A DNA stretch of 64,000 bases from the NCBI GenBank assembly GCA_017590115.1, contig JAGGNK010008337.1, forward strand, positions 434,001 through 498,000, read 5' to 3'. This document shows, in pieces, positions 1 to 13,089 of this stretch. How positions within the stretch are numbered: position 1 is the stretch's first letter; each line of letters starts with the position of its first letter. Both the position numbers and the translations under genes were made by a program. The DNA comes from Montifringilla adamsi. Lineage: Eukaryota; Chordata; Aves; Passeriformes; Passeridae. The notes under the pieces were generated by a model. It saw nothing but the letters and a program-made list of their open reading frames with translations, searched no databases and was not told the origin of the DNA.

Positions 1-159
1 AAGGTCTTGGAAATCTCTCAGCAGCTTTATATCCACATGTATTTCAACTTTATGGAAGCTGTACCAGAAACTACTAAAAATTTTATTCCGGTGTTTTTTT
101 AATGGGGACAAATCCCATTAATCATGGTATGTCTAACAAGAATTTCTTGTGATTTTCAG

Positions 160-270
160 CATGTCTGTGAAACTGCAGAACACGTGTTGCAGTTAACAGT
201 GAAGGAACCTTTGGCATTATTAGGAGGGGGCTGTACAGAAACTCACCTGGCTTCATACATAAGACACAAG
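160..270 (+). CDS. MKKS: MKKS (BBS6) penultimate coding exon, partial gene
   Basis: This exon encodes 37 residues of the MKKS/BBS6 chaperonin-like protein, in phase 0 at both ends. An acceptor (TTTTCAG) precedes it and a strong donor (GTACGTAAG) follows it. The translation opens [11 protein letters not shown] and contains [12 protein letters not shown], which matches the GGG-x-x-E type motif of the group II chaperonin (CCT) equatorial domain. Known role of the family: MKKS acts with BBS10, BBS12 and CCT subunits to assemble the BBSome, needed for ciliary trafficking, and it localises near the centrosome. The earlier MKKS exons lie upstream of base 1; bases 1-159 are the preceding intron. No stop or frameshift is seen. 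Confidence 0.93.
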
Positions 271-721
271 GTACGTAAGATGTAAGGGTTTTAAAGATGC
301 TTAATATACTTAAGAAACAAGGATTTATGTAGAATCACTGTGACAGTAAAACACTTCTCTCTTTCTAGATTAATGTGGCATTTTTGCTAACCACTAATAT
401 CAAATAAGGGGCCTATTTGGAGCCTATATATCTTTTAAACTTAACACTATATTTGTACTTGTTGATCTTTCTTTAGGTATCTGTTATAGTAACTGCATGT
501 TTTTAAGTGTTGAAAATATGTAGGGTTTTTATATTGAAAGATGATCATGCAGAACTCTGCTTTGACTCTTTCCTATCGTGGGATAATAATTAAACATTTT
601 TTAGTTAGAAGTGAACCATCTGTTTTGGGGGAAAAAAAGGCAGCAGTATGATACATGCTTTAAATTATTTCTGTGAAACAGTGTTCTAACTTTGCTGTCC
701 TGGTTCTGGTTTCTTTTTTAG
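271..721 (+). other. MKKS: MKKS last intron
   Basis: This is a 451-nt GT-AG intron between the two MKKS exons. It is AT-rich and ends in a pyrimidine-rich stretch (TTTCTTTTTTAG). I see no repeat or other element in it. Confidence 0.9.
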
Positions 722-1162
722 AGTTCTAGCCTGCCTGCCAGCACTTTCAGAGACCTAGGTTGTTCTCAGGCACAGTACCAATTGGTTGCTGACGGGTTTT
801 GCCGTTCCCTGGAGTCTGTAGCTCGCTCTCTGAGTCACGATGGTGAAGAACTTCTGACAGATGTGGTTTATGGACACTGCTGGTTTGTTCCCCCAGGTTC
901 TCCCTGTGTCTCCAGGTGGTCAGATTTAGTTTCAAAATGCGGCTGTGGGGTGAATGGTAACACAGAGACCCTCAGCTGGAGCTTTTTACAAGGCCAGTCT
1001 GGCTCTCCTGTTTTACAGGGCTGCCCTAAAGAGCCCTCAGTAAAGGTTGCTGACCTCCGGACTCTGGATTGCTTTGCTGCCAAGTGCAGTGGCCTGCAGG
1101 TAGCTCTGGAGACAGCCAACCTGATTTTGGATCTCTCATACATAATTGAAGATCAAAATTAG
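722..1162 (+). CDS. MKKS: MKKS (BBS6) terminal coding exon with stop codon
   Basis: This final coding part gives 146 residues and a TAG stop at 1160-1162. It starts right after the acceptor AG at 720-721 in phase 0, so it joins cleanly to the previous exon. It begins SSSLPASTFRDLG and ends LETANLILDLSYIIEDQN, which I recognise as the MKKS C-terminus. The stretch VKVADLRTLDCFAAK resembles the closing equatorial-domain segment of CCT-family proteins. Together the two exons supply about 183 residues, roughly the last third of a protein that is about 570 residues in mammals. The reading frame is intact, so this looks like a functional gene and not a pseudogene. Confidence 0.95.
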   Translation, partial: SSSLPASTFRDLGCSQAQYQLVADGFCRSLESVARSLSHDGEELLTDVVYGHCWFVPPGSPCVSRWSDLVSKCGCGVNGNTETLSWSFLQGQSGSPVLQGCPKEPSVKVADLRTLDCFAAKCSGLQVALETANLILDLSYIIEDQN

Positions 1163-3220
1163 CTCTGATCTTATGTGATCTGTGTTGTATAGCAGGACAG
1201 CACTGAATTGAAGGCGGGGTAATGTATAACGTGTTAAACTATTTGAACAGGTTAGAATGTGGACAGCAGACAGAAATTTTAAATTCAACAGCTGGCCATT
1301 GAATACTCTTCTCATTGTTAATCTGCTGTGCTCTCAAGCATTTTCAAAGGTTCAACCTGTTCGCTCTGCTTAAGGAAAGTTTTGGATGTTGGTTAGCCAT
1401 GTGGCATCTTCAAAGGGTTGGGACAAATGGATTCACTTGCTGAGAAAACATGTTATGTATTAAGATTTATACAGTCTCAGCAAAAGCTTTGCACATCTAA
1501 AGAGACTTTTATATTACAGCAGAATTGTATGATTGGTATTTTTAATTTGGTAGGTAAAAAAGGCTTAGCAGATACCTTGAGCCATTTGTTTTTAATTTTG
1601 TCCTGAAGTTTTTGTCACCATATACTATATGTATATGCAGTTTGTATTTCGAAATGGGTGAAAGATTTAAATTCATGTATGTAATTTATTTAACAAGTTA
1701 TAAAAACTCAACCTGGAGCTCTTAAGGTAGCAGGTAGGTAATTGAAGATTTGAAAAGAAATGGCAGACTGGGTGGAAAAAAACTCTTGTCAAGTGGACCT
1801 TGATTGTCTTCTGTGGAATACAGGGCAGTCTATAATGAAGTTTCTATCATTGAAGCAAAGCTGCAAGAATGTCCCACTTGCTGTTCAATTAACTCTTTGA
1901 CTGTGCATGGCTTCTTTTAATGAAGTAAGGCTTTAAGCTGCACAGACTTGTTTTGATCTTTAAATAAGACTGTAGACTGAATGATCAAAATTTTTCTCGT
2001 TCTCAGCTTGCATGCAAGATCAAAAAGGGTGCTACGTTTTCTTACTTAAGTTCATTTTCTTTGCCACTTTTCTTCTCCCTCTTTGTTTTCAGCCACAAGG
2101 GACAAATCATTCATGGTGCATTTCCAGAAAACATCTGAGTTAGTTGTCGCCTAGCATGCTTGTTTTTTCCTGGTCTCTTAAGATTTTAATATATTTATTT
2201 ATTGCATATAAGCAGTAGAATTGTTATATATAACTCAGTTTTGAAATATGTAATTAAAACCAGATATTTCCAGACCTTTTGTACAAAGTCCTTTTAATTT
2301 TGAGAACATAAGTAATCATTTTCTCACTGGGAAAAAAAAATGAAGAGTTATTTAAAGTTCTTTATCTTTTTATGGCCTGAAATGATTGCTTCAGTGCTGC
2401 AAGGCATCCTTTGGGGACTTGTGCAAGATTGTTACAAGGGTTGAGAATGGAGGCTGCTGGAAGCTGGTTTGAAAGCTAATAAGGCTGCTTTCATATCTTG
2501 ATCCTCCCATATGCCATGAACTATATGAAAGCATCAGGAATAATGAAGCCAAATGATGGTGCGTATCTTAAGGCACAGAAGAATCTTGGTAATACTTCAT
2601 CTAATTATGACTCTCCAGCTCAGAGTGCTGAATTATACTATTTTACTTCCTATAATAACAGCTTGTTATGCAGTGTGGAAAATGTTCAGTTTAGTGACTA
2701 CAGCTGTGAAGTGAAAATTAAAACAGTATTCAAGTAGAAGTAGTTGTGAGTGTTCTTTTGTCTTGGTATCTGAAGGTCACATCACAGGTCTTGAATCAGA
2801 GCTGATGATGGTTTTTATTCTCCCCCAAAAAGAAAGTCACAGATGAAAAAACTGAAAAAATTAAATTTAAGTTTTGGTAAGTAGCTAAAAAATCATTTAT
2901 ACCTGAACTAAATATTTTTTTGTATAGAGATAATTTTAATAACAATTAGTTTTTGCCTCTTACTGTGACTAGAAAGGATAAATAAGCAGCTTGCTCTGCT
3001 GTTTATGGACAGTATGGGTTCAGTTGTCAGCTGTACTGCAGTAGGCTTGAGCCTTTCATGTTTAGTGTTGCCTCATCTTTAAGGGGTAACATAGGAGGAG
3101 TACAGCTTTGGATACTTTTTAAAATACAAATAAAAAGAATTTCGACTCAATCTAACAGCAACATAAAGTAACTTTTTTGAACTTAATGTTTTTTAATAAA
3201 ATTTGGGTGCAAAAATGGTT
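1163..3220 (+). other. MKKS: Probable MKKS 3' untranslated region
   Basis: AT-rich non-coding sequence follows the stop codon. The 3' limit is inferred from an AATAAA at 3195-3200 followed by a GT-rich stretch at about 3219-3240. Earlier possible signals are AATAAA at 3129-3134 and ATTAAA near 2254 and 2716, so shorter transcripts are possible. No coding potential beyond short chance frames is seen. Confidence 0.45.
3195..3200 (+). terminator. MKKS: Candidate MKKS poly(A) signal
   Basis: A canonical AATAAA is followed 20-40 nt later by GT-rich sequence (GGTTGGGTTT and TCTGTGTTTT), the usual cleavage-site layout. It is the last canonical hexamer before the clearly intergenic stretch, but usage cannot be shown from sequence alone. 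Confidence 0.45.
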
Positions 3221-4133
3221 GGGTTTCCCTCTGTGTTTTAAAGCTGACAGAATGAAATACCCTCAGCTGTAAGGCCTCTGAGAAGCCACTATGGTTTTAT
3301 TCCTGTTCTCCCTGGCATTTGAAGTCAGTGGGAAAATTAGCACTACGTAAGTATTAGGAGACGAGTGTTTTCTGATCATGACCTCAGTCATGTCTGATTT
3401 CCACAGATTGCTCAGATTAAATTAAACTTTAATAATTCTACTGATAATGCACAGGAAGTACGAATATTAATTTCCAGCCTTCTCAGCTACATTCATGCTC
3501 CAGGGCTAGAAGGAGAAATAAAGAAATGCTGATATTAGAATCATTCAGGTCAGCGTATTTGAGTAAGGTGCCAGTGTAATATAACTGCTCCTCAGTTCAG
3601 TATTTGTTTGTCCCATTTGATACTTGAAGCTTCAAAGTGAAGACCTGAAAATGCTGATTAATTAAGGGATCTTTATTTATTGTGACCTCTTTCAAGCAGA
3701 TGCACCATTAAGTATTATTACTTAGGCATTGGTTAAGCATGTGTAGTACCTGTTTCTCATTGATTCTGCTTCTTATCTGTGAATTTGTAGAGTCACTCTG
3801 AGCCATATCTGAGATCTTTTTCTGTCTATTCTATCTATGAAATGGGAACAAAGATTTTTGGGTGAAGGATTCTAAGATCCAGATATAAAGTGAAAAAAAA
3901 AAAGAAAAAAAGAGATCTTTTAAAAGTACAAATCCTTGCTAAAATATTAGAGTAATTTATTTAATTACAGTAACTTTGATCAGAATGTATGTGGACTCCT
4001 TTAAATATTTTTCTGGGTAAAACACCATATCTTTTTATATTGAACCTGGATGCATTTTCTTGTTCTCTAAGTCCCAGCAGTAGTACATCACTGTTGCTAC
4101 CAGTAATCTGATTTATTGCTTTACATCTTCAGT

Positions 4134-4152
4134 ACACACACACACACACACA
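4134..4152. repeat. (AC)n microsatellite
   Basis: An uninterrupted 19-nt AC dinucleotide run lies in intergenic sequence downstream of MKKS. Confidence 0.95.
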
Positions 4153-5391
4153 GAGGTGTGACCTTAAACTGTGTGCAGGAATGGTTGGAATTCAAGATCA
4201 GCATGTCAGACGTATCAGCAATCCTTACTGTGTCCTGTCTTCAGAGTCTGTGCTCTGCTGTTCAGAGGGGATTTCTAGCCTTGAAGACAGGCTAGAGACA
4301 GATTTGTGACTTAGGGAAACTTAACCTTACTCTATTGATGGTTTGTTGGTTTAAAATTTAAAACACTTGTTTGTTGGTTTAATTTTTTTTTTTTTAATTC
4401 AAGTGTTTGGGCTTTTTTAGGCTGAGCAGCCACTACAGTGTTAGATCTGTCCCAGTAAAAGGAGAGTATTGATTGCTGTCAAAGCTTGTAAGGAAAATAG
4501 TGCCTGGAATATCACAGGCACAGCAGAGCTTGTACAAAACAATTCACCTTACCCAAAATCTCTACTCTTGAGTTTTACTTGTGCCCTTATTTTGCTATGC
4601 TGGTTAGCAAAATGTGGTATTTTTCACATTTTCAGCAGTGCCATGTGAACTGTGTCATGTAAGTATTACACTCTTCAATCTCAGAAAAATCAATATCTTT
4701 GAGTCAGTCAGTGTCATAGGAGAGCTTCAACTGAATCTGCATTTACTGCTGTTCTGAAGATGAGAAACAATCTGACTTTATTGCAAAGGGACTGCCTCCA
4801 GCATGCTTACAATCTGCCAGCCAGACTTTTTGAGAAGCCATATTACAATGGGTAGTTCTATCCATTATTGTAAATATGAGTTATTTCTGTTTGCCAGCAG
4901 AGACAAGTTGCACAGTACTAATAAATAACTTTTTGACCAGTCACACTGTGATCTTAAATTCTCAGTTAAGTAATAACTTTGCTTTTTGTCTGTATGCATT
5001 GCCTGGTTTAAATTAGTCTTGCACATCATAAGCTCAAAAGCATATACAAATTTATTCTCTATGCTGGAAGTAGAAATGTAGTTACAGTGTTTGTAAGTAG
5101 AGCCACCATGTCATTATTCCAGGCACCAATAAAATTAATTGTGGAACAGGTTCCAGGATTGGGCTGCTTGACCTAATCATTAAGCACATTTTATTTTCAT
5201 ACCTTACTGCAAACATCTTTATAAACTTGAGCTTTTAAATCTACTTGCACATGAAAAGCTTTTACTCAAGCTTTTATCATGTGCCTGAAAGTTCCCAGTG
5301 TCTGCCTTCTGGAAACTGATTACTAGTGTCTTTGTTATTTTCTGTCTGGACAACTTCAGGTACACATTAAATAATCATTAAATACTAGCTG

Positions 5392-5392
<1 letters not shown>

Positions 5393-5422
<30 letters not shown>
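5393..5422. repeat. Poly(T) tract of 30 nt
   Basis: This is an unbroken run of 30 T. No flanking retrotransposon body or target-site duplication is recognisable, so I treat it as a homopolymer and not as the tail of a processed insertion. Confidence 0.9.
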
Positions 5423-5426
<4 letters not shown>

Positions 5427-8400
5427 CTGATCGCTGCTAAGCATTTGTGTGGCAGCACTGCAATGTCAACAGCTATTCCTGATTGGTAACCCTCTTTTAT
5501 AAACTTTTAAATCTAGTCTCTTTAAGGCCTTATGACATTGGTAGACTGATATGTTATCCCTGATAAAAAAACTGTGAGGTTTGGGGAAAACGGAGTTCCC
5601 TAATCTGTGGCAATGACTCCGAAGGACCCTGAGTCACCATTTGCTTGTGGGCTGTGCGGGCCCTGCTGATGGATGGATGGTGCACTCGGGCAATGGCTGA
5701 ATGTTTTTTTTGGGGAATTGTAGGTACTGTGGTACCTTCAGTTCTTGAAAGACTTTGTGACTCATTCAAGAGCCAGAAGCAAAACTATTTCACCTTCATA
5801 CTAATATTCCTCCTGCCAGGTGCCTGCCCAGCCACTTGCTCACACCTCAGCTTAATAGAGGGAGAAAATGGGATGAAAAACCTCCTGGGTCCAGATAAGC
5901 CTCTCTTGCTGTGTTTCCCACTCTTCTCCCCTAAAATCCTCGCTGCATTTTGCCCTTTTTTAGATGGGTTTAAGGAGAGCCGCCACAGACCCGGGTGGCT
6001 GCTGGGGCCAGGTGCTCCCCACAGGGCTCCTGAGGTGCCTCACAGGGGCGCCATTTTGAGAGCCCTCACGAAGGCTGTGGAGGGTGCGGAAAAATCGCCG
6101 AGTTTAATGCAGCCTGGAGCCAGGAAGGACGCTAGGGCTGTCAGCAAAGCCTAGTCCTGGGAAAGGTGCTGGGAAAATGGGGTTTTCCTTGAGCAGTGAG
6201 TGCTTCAGGAGGGACAGGCACCCTGGAGATGAGCCAGCCGGAGAGCTGACCTCAAAAAAGGTACGGACAAAGAAAAACCCAGCTCCTCTTTGACAAGGGT
6301 GGTTTAAAGCTGCTGGTTAGTGACAGGCTGCCCTGCTCCCCTCAGAGATAGATCCCAGCTGTGGAGAAGCAAGGGTCGATGGTGTGCTGAAAGACTGGGT
6401 AGCTTCTGGGATTTGGGCACTTTCTGGGAAGGTGAGCTCGCTTCCCAGTAGCTTTGAAAAGGGGAAAGGCCCAGCAGCACTTCATGAGGGAGCTCCCACA
6501 GTACAATCACCTACCCACACCCCTGAGGTCTCCTCACGAGTGATCTGAGGACACGAGCATGGCAGAGAGACAGAGGATTGACCCACGGCCCCTCCATCAT
6601 CATGTGAGCTGCAGTCCACAGGATGACTCCAAAAAGTGAGTTTTAATTTAATTACATTTACATTTACTTTGCACCAGCACTGTGCCTGCTAAGCAGGTTG
6701 TTGTGTGGCATGGCTGACTGTTGATGCCAGCCTTTTTCCTCTCTTTCTGCTTTCCATTGCTTCTTTTTTAAGCAATGAAATATTTCTTCTCTAACTAATG
6801 AAGGTAGGACAAATTCTTCACTTGGTTTTGCGTACCTTAACCCTGGTATGCTGTATGTGTTTCTTCTTTGGGATTGCCAGCAGAGGCAAGGAAAAGAACA
6901 TTAGATTTTTTTAGTTTTTCTTGAGTTCTTTCAGGGTATTTAAAATCATGATCCTAGGAAGCATGTCCTGAAACTGCCTGTTCCTGCATCACTGAAATGT
7001 CAGGTGGTTGTGATCAGCATTGCACTGGCTTCCATGGTTTGTGTTTGACCCAGATATCTTTGCTGAATCAGGTTTTGAACTGTCCTGTCATGATGCTTTA
7101 CTTGTAATTGTGAACTTGTCCATAAATTATTCCGTTTTGTTCCATAAATTGTTTGGTCTGGCCGGTCAGATGTGTTAATGTTCTACAGCTGGGAACATTT
7201 CTAATTGAAAGTTGTTTTCAGCTGAAACAAGGTTATTTGGGTAATAGCTAAGACAGCTGAAGATGCCTCTGCTGTTTCTCACCTTTGAAATTAACTAGTT
7301 AGAAGAACATAATACAAAATGCTAAGAAAGTGGAATACTTGAACCCTATATTGAATAAGCCAGTCTCCTCTTTTTTTTTCTTTCCAAATAAAGAATTCAT
7401 CCCCAAAGCAAAGCAGCAGAGGAATTAGTTTAGATTTCTAATAATAAAAATTTCTCTGCAAAACCCTCCTTTGGGTGCTGAAATATTATAGCATCAAGTA
7501 AAATTTATAAAAGCAGTATGCACTTGATGTCTTTGTGACTGTAAAACCCCTTCAAGGAGTTCTTTATATGAGTGTGTCGCAGAAGAGCAGAATTCTGAGG
7601 GGACTGTGGGTGCACGTCCTGGTTTTAGGTGTTAAGAAGATCTGTTGCATCTGTTTAATCCAAATAGCTGCTAAATGAAAAATCTTTCTGAAACTGCGTG
7701 CGAAACAGCAGATGTCACTCCAGTTTTTAGTTGGGCCCAGAGAAGGATTTGCTTCACTGCAAGAATAATTCATGTGGGAGGCCAGAATGAAAGTTTCCCG
7801 TTTCTTGAAGTAGTGCTGATTGAAGCAGGCACACTTTGTATGAATTTATAGGTACTATGTGTTACAAAGTTTAGGCAAAAAATCACATGGCAAGGTGGCA
7901 AAATAAGTTTCCTGAACACAAAAAAAAACATAAACATCCACAATCTTAAAAATGCGGTTTTGGTTGGGTTTGCACTCTGGAAGGGGATCAAAAACCTCCC
8001 CTGCTACTAACCCTGAAGACACTAGAGTAGAAAGCAAGATTATTTCTATATCATAGGTTACTTCTAGTTGCTTAAAATTATGACCTGTGGGCATGAGGTC
8101 ATCCAGAACTACATCTGCCTGAATCTAGTGCCTGTACAGAAAGGAAGGTGGCTGTTTTTACATCGGAGGAAGAAAAGGAAAAAAAGTTTTATGACATTAA
8201 AATGCATTTTAGGGGAAACAGGAGTAGTTGCACCTCTGCAAGAAGCAGAGATGAGTTTCCATTTTGCTGACAGACATTTTGCTTGAAGCTTTGGGTAGTG
8301 AAAAGTGTTGTGGATAGTTATCTTTGTAGCAGGTTAATATGAAATATCTCTTGAATGTGCATACCAGCCTTACAAGGATGACTTGCAATATTGGGAAACA

Positions 8401-11400
8401 CGGATTTCTTTGCCATGATGCTTTGGTCATACCTAGCATTGCTGCAGAGTGCCAGGCAGGTGATATTAAAGGACTCAAAATAAAATACTTATCTATATTT
8501 ACAGCTGCAGATAGGGAATATTTGCCAGCCTAAGTGGTGACTGGGTGTAGTGACTGACAAAGTCAGCCGTAATTGTAAGGTACGAAATCAATTCCATAGC
8601 TGTGAAACAGAGAGTGGATTTGGAGCTACAGGCCAAGAGATTATTTCCCTATAGGGTGGAAAGAAAACACTCAATTTTATCGTAATTGTGTAGTAGGTCT
8701 CCCTGAATAGAGAATTAGATTGATGTTTTCAGGTAAAAACACAGAGTTGTTTGGCAAGGACGCCATGGTCTTAACTCTGTTTGTAATAGAAAGAATACCT
8801 GGACAAAAAAACTAGTTAATTGAATATATAAGCTTGAACTTTATTGGGTAAAATGGGCAAACTCTGTCCCACATGCTTGTCACTTGTGATCATTAATGTT
8901 TAATCAAGAATTTATCCAAATTCCTTGTCAGACATGCTCTCAGTAGTTGTCACAGGAACAAAAGATTGGCTCCGGCTATGGGGAAGTTCCAGCTGAACAA
9001 GATGTTTATCTCTGTTAGGGGCAAGTCACTTAGATGAGAGCTTGTGCCATAATGAAACACGCAGGAGCAGTAACGCTGTGCTTCAGCCTCTTCCGGGCAG
9101 AATCCCTGGGGACCCGTTGGTAATGAAGAGACTTGATGAAATTACCTCAGCAGCAGGTTCTTGGTATGATGAATTTGAAGGTCTGTGTGGTTCTGGGGAT
9201 TGTCAGAGCGAGGCAGGCTGTGCTCTGCCTGCCTATCTCGAATGGAGAACCTGGAGATGCTGTATGGGAAGTGTCTGTCTTGCAAAGAGCTCCAGCCAGA
9301 TGGTGAGAGTGGGATCTGCTGCCTTCCCAGAGACTGCACAAGCACTCACTGGTTTCTTTTGGCCTTGAACAGTGTGCCAGGAGGTTGTTGTCATAGTGCT
9401 GAGTATTCAGCTTCGCTTGGAGGAGCTGGAGTTGATGAAATTCTGTCCTTTTCAAAGAATAGTGTGCTTGTTTTTATTGTGATTGTTTGTGTTATGCATT
9501 TTTTTGCCTCTTTTTCTTGAACTGGTGGGATTACAATGACTCGTAAGGTAAGAATACATGAGAATATGATTTTATTCCAATTTAAAAAAAATTGAATATT
9601 CAAAATTTGGGCCAGATCCTAGAAATGTCTGTTTCTTTTTGGTTCTGGGATATGAAAAGGTGTAATTTCCCCACCACCATGTTGAAAACTTGGTCTGTTT
9701 TTTGACACCGTTTGAATATAGGAAGAACTAAGTAAGATAGGGACCAAAAGGACCATTTTCTCTACCCGCAAAAGATACAAGTGATGATGAGACACCAAGT
9801 AACACAAAGTAAGCACATTCTCAGCTGAGATACAATTATCTTCATTCTCTACAGTGGCCTTTTAAGTGCTGAGGGAAGAACAGCAAGAACTCTCCTGGAC
9901 AGCTCTTTTAGCTTCTAGCAATCAGCAATTTAGGGACTTCTGGATCGGGCTGCATCTGGATTGTCAGTTTTAATGGGCACTCGTAGGGTGATTTCTCAGT
10001 AATGCGTAAATGTGGGTTTCTTTAGGTTTGTCTTTATTTCGAGGAACTAAACTCTGGCTCAGAAGAAAAGAAGGGGACAAAACAAATGTGCTGAACTGAG
10101 ATTTCAGATCATGAAGGAGCATGTCTGGGGCTGAGCCTTTTTGTGTGAGTTTTAAGGGCAGTGCCTAAAAGCCATGGTGAAATACTGACATGGTAGGATG
10201 AGATCCAAAAGTGTTTATACAGACTCTGTGAGCCCCTGGGTCACACTTCAGTGACAGAGTTTCAGTCTCTGTTTTGGTCAGAACAATATGAGATTGTGGA
10301 GGTCACTTTTATCTGTGTTGGGGACAGAGCAGAGCGCTGAGCTGGAGAGCCAGAGACATTTATTGCATGAAAGCAGGGAAAGAAAGATGAAAGATGTGCC
10401 TGTCCTGTCCTTGAGTTCTCTAGGTGTGCATGTTTTGCCCACCCAGGCTCAATGCCATCTCTTCTAGAGCCCCCAGCATCAGATGGTAAGTCATAATACA
10501 AATTATTTAAGAATAAAAATGAGATTTACAGTTGAAGTTACCCAGGGCACTTACTTCGTAGTGGGTGTGCTCCAGACTGGGGTTATTCTGCAATAGCAAA
10601 TATTTAAAGTGGTTTATGTTCCTGATGTTTAGATGGTCCCATTGCTCTGAGTGAACCAATGCAGTGAGTTGTTAGAAGCATGCAAAACACAGATTAAAAA
10701 ATACAGCTGCCAAGCACAGCACAGGCTGGGCAAATGACCTGTGATGGAATAGTGACCTCTGTGGCTGGAGCAGCCTTGAATCATTCTTAATGGGAGTGCC
10801 AGTAGTAAGAGACCACAAGCTGAACCTGAGCCTTATGAGAGGAAGACATACATGTTTATTTCCGGGTTTTATTATTAAAAAGGAAGCAAAAAAAAGTCTT
10901 CAGTTGGAACTGCCTGCATATAAAAGAAAAGGGGCCCAGTGAGGCTCACTTAGATAATCCCTACAACAGAGCAAGGGTGGAGAGATATGGCTTCCCAATG
11001 GGTTAGAAGAGGAAGCCTAATTTAGGATGCTGTAGCTCACACCTTAGGTAGGAAGAAGTGGTATTTGATCTTTGTCTCTTGAGTCCTAAACTCGCATCTT
11101 GCCTACAGAGGGCCTGAATTTTTCTACTTTACATCCACGTCCTTATGAATTAAAGAGTGTTTGTTTGATCTGGGCGTTTGGGATTTGGCAGCTTTATATC
11201 ATAATTCTCCTATACCTGTGTGTGAATACTGAAGTCCACGCTGCATTAAAGGTTGAAACCTTTGAGATGCCCTTGATATCGAGGATGAGAGATTCCATTC
11301 TTCTAGACTTAGCTTCTTTTGCAAATTGTTAGACTAGGGAAACCATTAGAGAGAAAATCTGTGTCTTTTGCTGAATTTATGCCTGGAGAAACTATGCAAA

Positions 11401-12848
11401 TCAAGGAAAAGATTTGCTGCTCTGCTTTTCTTCCCTCTGCTATTTGTATCCTTTAACACTTCTGTCAGCTGCAGATGGGCAATAAGTGAAGGACAGAGAA
11501 AGTGGCAGGTGTTCAATCCTTCCAAACCCTATCTGGTTTTAGTAGAATAAATTTTAAAAGAAAATTGAAGAATTTGGTTGCTATGATAAAAGCTAAGTCA
11601 TCAATTACTCTGCCTTGCTGCAATGCTGTCATGGGACTGCAGGCAGACTTCTGTGGTAAGGCAAGCACCTCGGTCCCAATCCTTCAGTTTAATTTGCACA
11701 AACTACTTGTAAAATTTGGAATGTTGGTAGAGTTGGGTTGCAAATGTACGTTTTACATTTCTTGTGCTACTGCGCATACCTATTTCCAGAGCAGCTTAGG
11801 CCTTAGCACTGTTTCTCCCTTAATCCCAATGCACCAGTGAAACACTTCAGTATTGCTTATATTGGTAATGTTAAATGTACAGAACATGGCTGTTGAACTT
11901 GGGTTCTCTAAATATTTTAGTTCTGGCTGGTGGGTGGGAATAGTGAGACCAAAGAGGTCAGCACTCCCAGTGCTCTGGCCTATCCCTGCACTTTCATTGC
12001 TGAGCTCCAACAGTTTAACCCACAGTTCTTTAATGCACTAAAACAATACTGAACTATAAACTGTATGAACTGAGGATTTCAGTAGCTAATTTGTAGATGT
12101 TTCAGTCCGTTGTGTAGTGAGTATGGGTCAGCTGTTCAACAGATGTCTTTGAGCCATCTTCCATGCCAGCAGTCAGCCTCTCCTCCATCTTTCTAGTTAT
12201 CTTTTTGGAATAAACAATCTGTTCTCAGTGAGCTTTTTTGCTTTGCTGGTTTGTTTTGGCCAAGGACTGTTTTTGGAAAAGAAGAGCCAGAGCAGTATAA
12301 AGTCAGTTTTAAGCAAACCATAATGACACTGTAATATTTTGCACTAATATTCAGCCATTGGCTGTCTGTGTGGCACACAGTGCTCCAAGGAAGATCTAGC
12401 CTGGATAAACAAGGGAGGTAAAGCTGGAGAGCTTCTCTTACTGAAAGCTGTTTATTTGGAGCTATATTTATAAATGTTTTCTTTAATAAATACCTCTGTT
12501 TAAGAGGTACTGTTATGCCATATGTTTCAACAAATCTCATCTCAAGCAACTCCTGATGGATGAAAAACATTTTATGAAATGTCTCGTCTGTTGAGTTTTT
12601 TGCCTGAAAAGGTAAAAGTAATATATGAAATCATGCACAGTGTATCCAGATGTTCTTCCGAGACCTACCCAAAAAGCATAGATTTCTGATGGTTTTAAAA
12701 GCAGAGAAGATAGAAATCCACTGCATTGGTCTGTCCAGTATGAATGCAAATAGCTCTTTCCATAATGATAGTGTGGGATGAGTTCCATCTTTTTTCTATG
12801 GTCAGGAAAATCTAATGCTTTTGGATGGCGGGTGCTATTCCTTTCACT

Positions 12849-12988
12849 CAAAGTTTTGTATCAAGGACAGGTTGGATGGGGCTCTGAGCAACCTGGTTTA
12901 GTGGAAGATGGCTCTACCCATGGCAGGGGAGATGGAATCAGATGGTCTTTGAGGTCCCTTCACCCCAAACCATTCTGTGATTCTATGA
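12849..12988 (+). mobile_element. CR1 non-LTR retrotransposon 3' fragment
   Basis: This is a truncated CR1 3' end in plus orientation. Diagnostic pieces are GGTTGGATGGGGCTCTGAGC, AACCTGGTTTAGTGGAAG, CCATGGCAGGGGA and the terminal ATTCTGTGATTCTATGA. CR1 copies are usually 5'-truncated, as here. It faces a second CR1 about 100 bp away in the opposite orientation. Confidence 0.9.
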
Positions 12989-13089
12989 GTGTTCAATGCT
13001 TCTGTCATATGCAGGACAATAACTCAGCCTTGGAGCAGTGCCATATAACTTGCAGCATCCGACTACTTCTGGCTCAAGCAAATCAGAAA

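Larger units (their letters stand above)
3221..12848. other. Intergenic, MKKS-proximal segment
   Basis: I see no gene here. The sequence is mostly AT-rich, with short simple repeats listed separately and a GC-richer patch at roughly 5,580-6,600. That patch has an open frame of about 169 codons with no recognisable domain and no supporting splice or start context. No CpG-island-like promoter is evident. Confidence 0.7.

Noticed and set aside
5393..5422. Poly(T) run as the tail of a processed pseudogene on the minus strand
   Set aside because: No gene-like sequence, frame or target-site duplication is visible next to it.
5645..6154. A 169-codon plus-strand open frame downstream of MKKS
   Set aside because: It has no family resemblance and no promoter or splice context, and it lies in a locally GC-rich patch.
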